Positions 1 to 5,842 of a stretch of DNA of 8,093 nucleotides are shown here, piece by piece. The stretch comes from an uncultured Actinomycetes bacterium (GTDB taxonomy: Bacteria; Actinomycetota; Actinomycetes; S36-B12), in the NCBI GenBank assembly GCA_913061025.1, contig CAJXUJ010000049.1:1-8093 (forward strand), in the 5' to 3' direction. Within the stretch, counting starts at the first letter, position 1. Each line of letters begins with the position of its first letter. The position numbers and the translations under genes are program-made. Under the pieces are notes generated by a model. It saw nothing but the letters and a program-made list of their open reading frames with translations, was not told the DNA's origin and did not search any database.

Positions 1-32
1 GCTAACTCCGCAATCGTTCCTCGGTCGGACAC
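1..32 (-). CDS. N-terminal fragment of a divergent gene, possibly a WhiB-family regulator
   Basis: Only the first ten codons are inside the window. Reading leftward from a GTG at 32-30 the frame is open to the edge and gives V/M-SDRGTIAEL. What makes this a gene rather than chance is the context: an eight-base purine-rich Shine-Dalgarno sequence lies six bases upstream, and a good sigma70-type promoter lies about 50 bases further up, all on the same strand. The identity is inferred from position only. In mycobacteria whiB2 is transcribed divergently from fbiA, and a short polar N-terminus before the iron-sulfur cluster domain would fit a WhiB-like protein. No cysteine or other diagnostic residue is visible, so the family is unproven; any other regulator is possible. 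Confidence 0.5.
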   Translation of the reverse strand, partial: MSDRGTIAEL

Positions 33-38
33 GCCGAA

Positions 39-46
39 CCCTCCTC
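39..46 (-). promoter_or_regulatory. Strong Shine-Dalgarno for the leftward gene
   Basis: On the minus strand the sequence reads GAGGAGGG, followed by six bases and then GTG. It is a near-perfect complement to the 16S rRNA 3' end at ideal spacing. It decides the start of the truncated leftward gene, and it is clearly stronger than the initiation signal of any other gene in the window. Confidence 0.65.
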
Positions 47-87
47 GACCCGAGATTCACGCTCGCATGAACGCGCTTACCCGGTGT

Positions 88-116
88 ATTACAGAGGTGT
101 AGTTCGATTTCGTCAA
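88..116 (-). promoter_or_regulatory. Sigma70-type promoter firing leftward
   Basis: Minus strand: -35 element TTGACG (116-111), a 17-bp spacer, then -10 element TGTAAT (93-88). Each hexamer matches five of six consensus positions, and the spacing is optimal. Transcription would start near 81, giving a leader of roughly 48 bases that contains the Shine-Dalgarno of the truncated leftward gene. This is a sequence call only; another sigma factor or additional upstream promoters cannot be excluded. Confidence 0.6.
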
Positions 117-126
117 GCCGGATGTG

Positions 127-159
127 CGGAAAAAGGCCTTCTGTGCCCGGAAAAAGACC
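127..159. repeat. Two 12-bp direct-repeat boxes, 21 bp apart
   Basis: CGGAAAAAGGCC (127-138) and CGGAAAAAGACC (148-159) match at 11 of 12 positions. They start exactly 21 bp apart, about two helical turns, so they lie on the same face of the DNA. Each holds an A5 tract. They sit just upstream of the -35 element of the leftward promoter, about 45 to 80 bp before its expected start site. That suits paired activator sites, or phased A-tracts acting like an UP element. The regulator is unknown, and the boxes could also serve the rightward operon. Confidence 0.55.
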
Positions 160-212
160 GCTTTGGCGTGTGTGATCCACCACAAATGGTCGGTTTTCCC
201 GATTTTGACGCA

Positions 213-240
213 TATTCGTCCCCCGGTCGGGGGACGAATA
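213..240. promoter_or_regulatory. Perfect inverted repeat before cofD: operator or leader hairpin
   Basis: Two perfectly complementary 12-base arms (213-224 and 229-240) flank a four-base centre GGTC. Each arm contains a run of five C or G. The structure ends 20 bases before the GTG start of cofD. As RNA it would be a very stable hairpin lying immediately before the ribosome landing site; as DNA it could be a dimer-binding operator shared with the divergent gene. No T-run follows, so it is not an intrinsic terminator. A TTGACG at 205-210 lies right beside it, but no good -10 follows at normal spacing. Function is inferred; the symmetry is directly visible. Confidence 0.7.
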
Positions 241-260
241 CGAAGTGGTTGGATTCACCG

Positions 261-1313
261 GTGAACATCACGGTATTGGCCGGAGGTATCGGCGGCGCGC
301 GATTCGTGCGCGGGCTTCGACACCTTGTGAATCCGACCAATGGTTCGACTTCCACACAGGGTTCGCCCACCGACTCCAAGATCACCGACTCGAACATCAC
401 CGTCATCGGCAACACCGGAGACGACATTTGGATCCACGGCCTTCGCGTATGCCCTGACCTGGACACGGTCATGTACACCCTCGGCGACGGCATCGACCCT
501 GAACGCGGGTGGGGTCGACGAGAGGAAACCTTCCACGCGAAAGCCGAACTCGAGGCGTACGGCGTCGAGCCGACGTGGTTCGGTCTCGGTGACCGCGACA
601 TCGGCACGCACTTGGTCCGCACGACCAGCCTGAACTCCGGTTACCGACTCTCCGAGGTCACACGCGCGCTGTGCGAACGGTGGCAACCCGGAGTCAACCT
701 GATTCCGATGACAGACGATCGCGCGGAAACGCACGTCGTGGTGGACGACCCCGACAATCCAGGGCAGCAGATCGCGCTCCATTTCCAAGAGTGGTGGATC
801 CGTTATCGCGCGACGTTGCCTGCCCATCGTTTCGTGATCGTGGGCATCGAGGACGCCACCCCCGCACCCGGGGTTCTCGACGCCATCGCCGAGGCAGACG
901 TCATCGTCTTACCGCCCAGCAACCCCATCGTGTCGATCGGCACGATCCTCGCCGTGCAAGGGGTGGAGCAGGCCCTCCGGGAGACATCCGCCCCCGTGGT
1001 GGGTGTCAGCCCGATCATTTCGGGCGCACCGGTGCGCGGAATGGCGGATGCCTGTCTGCAGGCGAACGGAATTGAGACAAGCGCTGCGGCGGTGGCCATG
1101 AACTACGGCGCCCGATCGTCAGGGGGCATCCTCGACGGCTGGCTCGTCGACGAATCCGACGTCGAGTCGGTCGCCACCATCGAAGGTGCTGGCATCGCGT
1201 GCCGGGCAGTTCCGCTCCTCATGAGCGACGTGGAGCGCACGGCGAGCATGGCTCGAGCCTGCCTGGACCTCGCGCAGCACATCCGTAGAGCGCGAATCGA
1301 TCAGACCTCTTAG
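261..1313 (+). CDS. cofD: CofD/FbiA, phospho-lactate (or phosphoenolpyruvate) transferase of F420 synthesis
   Basis: Transfers the 2-phospholactyl, or in actinobacteria the phosphoenolpyruvyl, moiety from its guanylylated donor onto Fo, giving F420-0 or dehydro-F420-0. It is cytosolic. The 350-residue product opens with the family hallmark VNITVLAGGIGGARF, which fixes the start at this GTG although the frame stays open upstream to 84. Other conserved blocks are VIGNTGDDIWIHGLRVCPD (48-66), YTLGDGIDPERGWGR (72-86), WFGLGDRDIGTHLVRT (106-121), PMTDDRAETHV (149-159) and LPPSNPIVSIGTIL (217-230). An extra polar stretch of about 20 residues (24-44) follows the first helix. The ribosome site is weak, and a strong hairpin lies just upstream. 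It is first in a tight four-gene operon that ends with fbiB. Which donor this enzyme uses cannot be read from sequence. Confidence 0.95.
   Translation: MNITVLAGGIGGARFVRGLRHLVNPTNGSTSTQGSPTDSKITDSNITVIGNTGDDIWIHGLRVCPDLDTVMYTLGDGIDPERGWGRREETFHAKAELEAYGVEPTWFGLGDRDIGTHLVRTTSLNSGYRLSEVTRALCERWQPGVNLIPMTDDRAETHVVVDDPDNPGQQIALHFQEWWIRYRATLPAHRFVIVGIEDATPAPGVLDAIAEADVIVLPPSNPIVSIGTILAVQGVEQALRETSAPVVGVSPIISGAPVRGMADACLQANGIETSAAAVAMNYGARSSGGILDGWLVDESDVESVATIEGAGIACRAVPLLMSDVERTASMARACLDLAQHIRRARIDQTS
374..403 (+). repeat. Imperfect 15-bp tandem duplication inside cofD
   Basis: Two adjacent 15-base units (374-388 and 389-403) agree at 12 positions. They encode the repeated pattern S-(K/N)-I-T-(D/V) at the end of the extra polar stretch of CofD. 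The second copy supplies the conserved strand NITVIGNTGDD, so the repeat probably records growth of the insertion by local slippage rather than a functional site. Confidence 0.45.
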
Positions 1314-1324
1314 CCGCTGGTTGA

Positions 1325-1840
1325 ATGCCACCTGTGAACATTGACGAGACCTTCACCACCACAACCGATCCGTCGGATTTGTGGCACCCGGTCTCACCCA
1401 AGCTGGTGACCGCCCGCCGAATCGTTCTCCTGTTCACGCTCGTGCCGTTGGCCCTCTTCGTGATCGTCCTAGCGTGGGTTCTCGAGTTACCCGTGACGAT
1501 CGCGGCGATCGTGCTAGGCGTCGATGCGATTGCGTTCATCTGGGCGTGGTGGTTGATCGGACGCCGCGTGCGTTCCTACGCCTACTGCGAGCGCGGAGAA
1601 GACCTGCTGGTGTCCAGCGGCATCCTGTTCCGGCGGCTCGTCATCGTGCCGTACGGGCGTATGCAACTCGTGGACGTCAAGGCCGGTCCGATCGATCGGA
1701 CCCTGGGCATCACCACGGTTCAACTGCATACCGCGGCCGCCACCACCGACGCCGCCATTCCTGGTCTCGAACCGCAGGTCGCGGCAGACCTCCGCGATCG
1801 GCTTGCGCGTCGTGGCGAGAGCCGCTCGGCGGGCCTGTGA
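1325..1840 (+). CDS. One-domain bPH2 (YdbS-like) membrane protein
   Basis: A 171-residue protein with an N-terminal cytosolic stretch, a two-helix membrane hairpin (about 32-52 and 56-78, separated by only a few residues), then one bacterial pleckstrin-homology domain of the DUF304/bPH2 type (about 82-160). The domain carries the typical segment SGILFRRLVIVPYGRMQLVD followed by GPIDRTLGI. Molecular function of this family is not established. In Bacillus subtilis the paired ydbS-ydbT genes belong to the sigma-W envelope regulon and add to resistance against certain antimicrobial compounds. The gene starts 11 bases after cofD stops and ends 7 bases before the larger bPH2 gene, so it is cotranscribed. 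An alternative GTG start at 1334 would shorten it by three residues; neither start has a clear Shine-Dalgarno. Family call is firm; role is unknown. Confidence 0.85.
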   Translation: MPPVNIDETFTTTTDPSDLWHPVSPKLVTARRIVLLFTLVPLALFVIVLAWVLELPVTIAAIVLGVDAIAFIWAWWLIGRRVRSYAYCERGEDLLVSSGILFRRLVIVPYGRMQLVDVKAGPIDRTLGITTVQLHTAAATTDAAIPGLEPQVAADLRDRLARRGESRSAGL

Positions 1841-1847
1841 TCCTGGA

Positions 1848-3341
1848 ATGAGCGAGATCCCAGCAGCGCGGCCCGAACCAGTCGAGACCGAACCAGTCGA
1901 GACCGGACCGGCGGACCCGAGCGCGATCGGTGACGATCTCGGACTCGGACTCGCGGTCCCCGGAAGTCGCCTCATCGACAGTCAGGGGCACCGCAAAGTC
2001 CATCCGATCTCGCCGCTCGTGCACGCCGTAGCGGTCTTTCCGGCGCTAGCCGGTGTGAGCATCGCTGCAGGCATCCAGCGCGTGAGCTCGGTCGGCGAGC
2101 AGCTCACCGGGTTTCCGATTCTCGACGCTCTGCCACCCATCGCGGCCGCCATCCTCGCCATCGCCGTCCTCGCCGCACTGCTTGCCGTGATCGTTGCTGG
2201 ATTCCAGTACCTGGAATGGCGAGCCTTCAGCTTCTGGTTTGACGACGACGGTGACTTCCGCGTCCAGTCAGGGGTCTTGATCAAGCAACAACGACGCGTC
2301 CAGGTCTCACGAATCCAAACGGTTGACGTCACCCAGCCTTTCGCGGCGCGACTTTTCTCGATGGCCGCCGTTGTGATCGAAGTGGCCGGACAGGACGACT
2401 CACGGGTTCGACTGAAGTACGTCACCCTCGCCGATGCTCGCGAGATCCGTCGCGAGGTGCTCGCGCGCTCAGCAGGTCTATCGAGCGATACGAGCGAAGC
2501 ACCGCAGAACATCGTGACCCACGTTCCCGCACGACAACTCGCCCTCTCGCTGCTCCTTCGCGTCAGCACTGCGGGTCTGCTTCTCATCACCATCGCGATC
2601 ATCGCGGTCAGCTACTTGACCGAAGGCTGGGGTGGCATCGGAGTAGCACTGGTCACCGGTGGCGTCCCGCTCATCATCGTGTTGTCGGAATTCGTTCGGT
2701 ACTACGGCTTTACGGTTGCCGAGTCTCCCGATGGCGTCCGGCTGCGCTACGGGTTGTTTCGCACCGAGTCGCGGACCGTTCCACCGGGGCGGGTCCAGGC
2801 AATCGATTACGTGGAGCCGTTGCTCTGGCGTCGCGCTGGGTGGGCTCGGGTTCGAGTGACCATCGCCGGAGTGGGGACCGAGTCTTCGAACTCCAACAAC
2901 CAGCGCAGCGAGACTCTGCTGCTGCCTGTTGCCACCGTCGATCAGGCGACAGACGTGGTGGCGAGGATTCTTCCGAACCTAGATACGTCGTCGTTCGTGT
3001 GGATTGCCGCACCTGCCCGAGCTCGCCGCCGCTCGCCGATCCAATGGCGCAACCTCGCGGTGGGCTGGGACGAGCACTCATTCGCGATCCGACGCGGACG
3101 CATCACCCGGCACCTAGCCGTGGTGCCGCACGCGCGAACCCAGTCGGTTCGGTGGACGCAGGGGCCGTGGGAACGTGCACTGCGGTTGGCCTCGATGCAT
3201 GTCGACGTCACGCCCGGTCCGGTTTCAGTGTCTGGCCTGCACCTCGACGCGGACGTCACTCGCACGATCGCGTTCCACCAAGCCGATGCCGCCCGCCTCG
3301 GGCGACAAACTGACCATTCCATCCGATGGGCTCAGTCATGA
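1848..3341 (+). CDS. Three-domain bPH2 (YdbT-like) membrane protein
   Basis: The 497-residue product has an acidic, proline-rich N-terminus (1-35), two membrane helices (about 59-79 and 97-121), bPH2 domain 1 (about 125-207), two more helices (about 235-255 and 261-283), bPH2 domain 2 (about 286-375) and a third, helix-free bPH2 domain (about 405-480). All three share the internal signature: VQVSRIQTVDVTQPFAARLF (151-170), VPPGRVQAIDYVEPLLWRRA (311-330) and VPHARTQSVRWTQGPWERAL (426-445). This is the YdbT layout, and it follows the one-domain partner just as ydbT follows ydbS in Bacillus, so the two probably form one membrane complex. The ATG here is preferred over an in-frame GTG at 1803 because it avoids a long overlap with the preceding gene. 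The last bases overlap the start of fbiB. Biochemical role is unknown. Confidence 0.85.
   Translation: MSEIPAARPEPVETEPVETGPADPSAIGDDLGLGLAVPGSRLIDSQGHRKVHPISPLVHAVAVFPALAGVSIAAGIQRVSSVGEQLTGFPILDALPPIAAAILAIAVLAALLAVIVAGFQYLEWRAFSFWFDDDGDFRVQSGVLIKQQRRVQVSRIQTVDVTQPFAARLFSMAAVVIEVAGQDDSRVRLKYVTLADAREIRREVLARSAGLSSDTSEAPQNIVTHVPARQLALSLLLRVSTAGLLLITIAIIAVSYLTEGWGGIGVALVTGGVPLIIVLSEFVRYYGFTVAESPDGVRLRYGLFRTESRTVPPGRVQAIDYVEPLLWRRAGWARVRVTIAGVGTESSNSNNQRSETLLLPVATVDQATDVVARILPNLDTSSFVWIAAPARARRRSPIQWRNLAVGWDEHSFAIRRGRITRHLAVVPHARTQSVRWTQGPWERALRLASMHVDVTPGPVSVSGLHLDADVTRTIAFHQADAARLGRQTDHSIRWAQS
1875..1904 (+). repeat. Perfect 15-bp tandem duplication in the YdbT-like gene
   Basis: Two identical adjacent 15-base units (1875-1889 and 1890-1904) encode the EPVET pair within residues 10-19 of the acidic N-terminal tail. 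A partial third unit follows. The tail is expected to be disordered, so copy number may drift without harm. Perfect identity points to a recent slippage event. Confidence 0.75.
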
Positions 3342-4711
3342 CGACCCCACTGCAGATCCTCCCGCTAGCACTCCAGCATTCCTTTGCCCCGGGTGACGAT
3401 CTAGAAGCCATCGTGCTGGATGCGGTTTCTTCGGCCCGTTGGCCCGACGGTTCGACCGGCCTCATCGATGGAGACGTCATCGTCGTTACGAGCAAAATCG
3501 TCGCGAAAGTCGAGGGACGCATCGTCCAAGCCGACTCCCGTGAGGAAATCATCACCGAACAGGCAGAACGCGTGGTCGCCACCAAGGTCACCCCGCGGGG
3601 TGTCACCTCGATCGTGCAAACCTCGCACGGCCTCGTCCTTGCTGCCGCCGGAGTTGATGCGAGCAACACCGATGTGGGAACGGTGGTGTTGCTTCCCGAA
3701 GACTCCGACGCGTCGGCACAACGATTGCGCTCGTTCCTGATGGAACGGACAGGTTCGACTGTGGCGGTGGTGGTGACCGACACGATGGGAAGGCCATGGC
3801 GCTTGGGGGTCACCGATGTGGCCATCGGAGCAAGTGGAATCCAGGTCCTCGATGATCACACCGGCCGGGTAGACGAATACGGCAACACGCTGGAGATGAC
3901 AGTTGTGGCGGTCGCGGACGAAATCGCTTCCGCCGTGGATCTCGCGACGGGGAAACTCAGCGGTGCGCCGCTCGCGATCGTGCGGGGCCTCGCGCAATAC
4001 GTCACTGCGAATGAGTCCTCACGCGCTCGGGACATCGTTCGACCACTCGAGGAAGACCTGTTTTGGCTCGGCACCGCTGAAGCAATGGCGGAAGGAGCCC
4101 GCCGGGCCGTCGCCGGACGTCGAACGATTCGCTTCTTTACCGACGATCCCGTCGACCCCGACGCTGTGGAGCGGGCGATCGAGGATGCTGTCCTCGCTCC
4201 GGCTCCGCATCACAGCGAACCCTTCGGATTCCTCGTACTACGCGACGACGACACCCGGCACCGTGAGCAGCGAACGCTTCTGCTGGACTCCATGCGCGAG
4301 GCCTGGGAACGGGACCTCATCGACATTGATGGCAAGGGCGAGGACGAAGTCCAACGTCGAGTGGCCCGCGGCAACATCCTGCGCACAGCCCCCGTAGTGA
4401 TCATCCCGTTCGTCGACTTGGATCGCGGAGCTCACACCTACTCCGACGAACGTCGCAACGCAGCCGAACGCGACCTGTTCATGGTGGCCGGTGGCGCGTG
4501 TGTCGAAAATCTGCTCATCCGACTGTCGGCGGAAGGGCTCGGATCAGCATGGATCTCTTCGACGATATTCGCACCGTCAATCGTGCGTGACCAATTCGGC
4601 CTCGGTGATCGTGTGCAACCGTTAGGAGCCGTGGCCGTTGGTGTTCCCGCCCAGGGCGCCAAGGACCGGCCGCCCCGACGCGCGCACGACTACATAGTCC
4701 GGATCGACTAG
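3338..4711 (+). CDS. fbiB: FbiB, two-domain F420:glutamate ligase / flavin reductase
   Basis: Adds L-glutamate residues to F420-0 using GTP and, as shown for the mycobacterial protein, reduces dehydro-F420-0 with FMN. The 457 residues split into a CofE ligase domain (about 1-245) and a nitroreductase-fold domain (about 255-457). CofE landmarks: GDVIVVTSKIVAKVEGR (45-61), AAAGVDASNTDVG (102-114), VVVTDTMGRPWRLGVTDVAI (144-163) and DEYGNTLEMT (179-188); D107 and D148 fit the expected metal ligands. The second domain shows RRTIRFFTDDPV (261-272), GGACVENLLI (385-394) and GLGSAWISS (400-408). Length suits actinobacterial FbiB. The start is the ATG overlapping the previous stop (ATGA), implying translational coupling; an in-frame ATG twelve bases upstream is possible. 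It is unusual in being separated from cofD by two bPH2 genes. Confidence 0.95.
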   Translation: MTTPLQILPLALQHSFAPGDDLEAIVLDAVSSARWPDGSTGLIDGDVIVVTSKIVAKVEGRIVQADSREEIITEQAERVVATKVTPRGVTSIVQTSHGLVLAAAGVDASNTDVGTVVLLPEDSDASAQRLRSFLMERTGSTVAVVVTDTMGRPWRLGVTDVAIGASGIQVLDDHTGRVDEYGNTLEMTVVAVADEIASAVDLATGKLSGAPLAIVRGLAQYVTANESSRARDIVRPLEEDLFWLGTAEAMAEGARRAVAGRRTIRFFTDDPVDPDAVERAIEDAVLAPAPHHSEPFGFLVLRDDDTRHREQRTLLLDSMREAWERDLIDIDGKGEDEVQRRVARGNILRTAPVVIIPFVDLDRGAHTYSDERRNAAERDLFMVAGGACVENLLIRLSAEGLGSAWISSTIFAPSIVRDQFGLGDRVQPLGAVAVGVPAQGAKDRPPRRAHDYIVRID

Positions 4712-4718
4712 GTACCTA
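4709..4718. other. Palindrome supplying both stop codons of convergent fbiB and manB
   Basis: TAGGTACCTA is a perfect 10-bp palindrome. Its left TAG ends fbiB on the plus strand, and its right end read leftward gives the TAG that ends manB. Only four bases separate the two stop codons. There is no hairpin with a T-run here, so the transcripts must either overlap or end by a factor-dependent route. Confidence 0.8.
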
Positions 4719-5792
4719 CGCGTCGCTCGAATGCCGGATGGCGAGGTCAGGCAGTTCGACACCCGGCCACACCCGCGCACCTTCGCGAAGCTCGTTCTGC
4801 GCGCCGACCACTGCTCCATCGCCGACAACAACGCCCTCGAGCACCGATCCCTCACCAATCCGCGCTCCGGCACCGATGATGCTGCCCGTCACGTGCGCAC
4901 CGGCTTCGATCACCGCGCCATCGAACAGCACCGAACCATCCACCGTTGCATCCGCGGCCACGATCACGTCCCTGCCGACGCTGGTCCCACCACCGACACG
5001 AGCCGACCCCGCAATCTGCGCCCCGTGCATCACCAGCACCTCACCGGTGTCGGGAACAGCAGGTGACGGAGCGATGCCACTCACCAAGTCTCGGCTTCCC
5101 TGCACGAACGCCAGCGGCGTCCCGAGATCCAACCAATAACCGGTATCCACGACACCGCGGACATGCGCTCCACTAGCGAGCAGCCCCGGGAATGTCTCGC
5201 GCTCCACCGAAACGACGCGACCTGCAGGGATCTGTTCGATCACCGATCGGGTGAAGACGTAACACCCCGCATTGATCAGATCGGTCACGATCTCCTCGGG
5301 GGTGCTGGGCTTCTCCAAGAACGCCTGGACACGGCCGTGCTCGTCAATCGGCACCAATCCGTAGGCGCGCGGATCCTCCACCGGGGTGAGGTACAGGGTG
5401 ACATCGCTGGACGTTTCGACGTGCGAGCGAACCAAACCGGCGATGTCCAGACCGCTCAGGACATCCCCGTTGAAGATCAGGATCGGATCGTCGGGCCCGG
5501 ACTCCAGATGGCTCAGCGCGTGCCTGATCGCTCCTCCGGTTCCCAACGGCTCGTCCTCGGTCGCGATGACCACCTCGATGCCTAGATCCGCATCCTCGAT
5601 GAACTCGGCGAAGACCTCGGCGCGATAACTCGTGGCCAGCACGATGCGTTCCACTCCGGCGTCGCGGGCGCGGGTGATCTGATGCACGGTGAACGGCACA
5701 CCCGCTACCGGCAGCATCGGCTTGGGGGTATTCACGGTCAAGGGTCGTAGGCGGGTTCCCTGACCCCCGACGAGCAGCACGGCCTCGGTCAT
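4716..5792 (-). CDS. manB: Mannose-1-phosphate guanylyltransferase (GDP-mannose pyrophosphorylase)
   Basis: Makes GDP-mannose from mannose-1-phosphate and GTP, the donor for mannosylated lipids, glycans and proteins. The 358-residue protein has an N-terminal nucleotidyltransferase domain (1-235) with the activated-sugar signature LLVGGQGTRLRPLT (6-19), PKPMLPV (23-29), EPLGTGGAIR (81-90), the metal motif FNGD (107-110), AFLEKP (157-162) and GYWLDLGTP (218-226). A left-handed beta-helix of hexapeptide repeats follows (about 255-345, such as IIGAGARIGEGSVLEG). The size matches the mycobacterial enzyme at the equivalent locus. The start gives MTEAVLLVGG, the family N-terminus, although the frame is open to 5876; no Shine-Dalgarno is visible, so translation may be leaderless or from a very short leader. 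A glucose-1-phosphate thymidylyl- or uridylyltransferase is the main alternative; length, beta-helix and synteny favour mannose. Confidence 0.85.
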   Translation of the reverse strand: MTEAVLLVGGQGTRLRPLTVNTPKPMLPVAGVPFTVHQITRARDAGVERIVLATSYRAEVFAEFIEDADLGIEVVIATEDEPLGTGGAIRHALSHLESGPDDPILIFNGDVLSGLDIAGLVRSHVETSSDVTLYLTPVEDPRAYGLVPIDEHGRVQAFLEKPSTPEEIVTDLINAGCYVFTRSVIEQIPAGRVVSVERETFPGLLASGAHVRGVVDTGYWLDLGTPLAFVQGSRDLVSGIAPSPAVPDTGEVLVMHGAQIAGSARVGGGTSVGRDVIVAADATVDGSVLFDGAVIEAGAHVTGSIIGAGARIGEGSVLEGVVVGDGAVVGAQNELREGARVWPGVELPDLAIRHSSDA

Positions 5793-5842
5793 CGGGCAAG
5801 GGTGCCACACAGATGCCCAAGGGCCATCCGCACAATGTGAAC
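5793..5842. promoter_or_regulatory. Short divergent promoter region, manB / TIGR03089 gene
   Basis: Only 50 bases separate the two start codons, so both promoters must overlap each other or reach into the genes. On the plus strand CACAAT (5831-5836) ends six bases before the ATG at 5843. That is where a -10 element would lie if the rightward message began at or next to its start codon (leaderless). No convincing -35 hexamer is visible for either direction, and neither gene has a Shine-Dalgarno. The region is certain to carry control signals, but the individual elements are not resolved. Confidence 0.35.

Noticed and set aside
205..233. Rightward sigma70 promoter for cofD using TTGACG at 205-210
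   Set aside because: At normal spacing the -10 would fall inside the G-run of the inverted repeat (228-233), with no resemblance to TATAAT. The rightward promoter is not identified.
84..260. A 59-residue N-terminal extension of CofD reading from GTG at 84
   Set aside because: The family N-terminus VNITVLAGG begins at 261. The extension has no resemblance to CofD and would run through the leftward promoter's -10 and -35, the direct repeats and the perfect inverted repeat.
255..827. Leftward frame of 190 codons opposite cofD
   Set aside because: It lies opposite well-conserved CofD motifs, has no ribosome site, and its translation shows no recognisable pattern.
3326..3337. Upstream ATG for FbiB adding four residues
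   Set aside because: The ATG at 3338 overlaps the previous stop as ATGA, the usual coupled arrangement, and neither ATG has a better ribosome site. The upstream start remains possible but less likely.
5831..5842. CRP-like operator based on CACAATGTG
   Set aside because: The symmetry is only CACA-A-TGTG. The six-base spacing between TGTGA and TCACA half-sites needed for a CRP site is missing.
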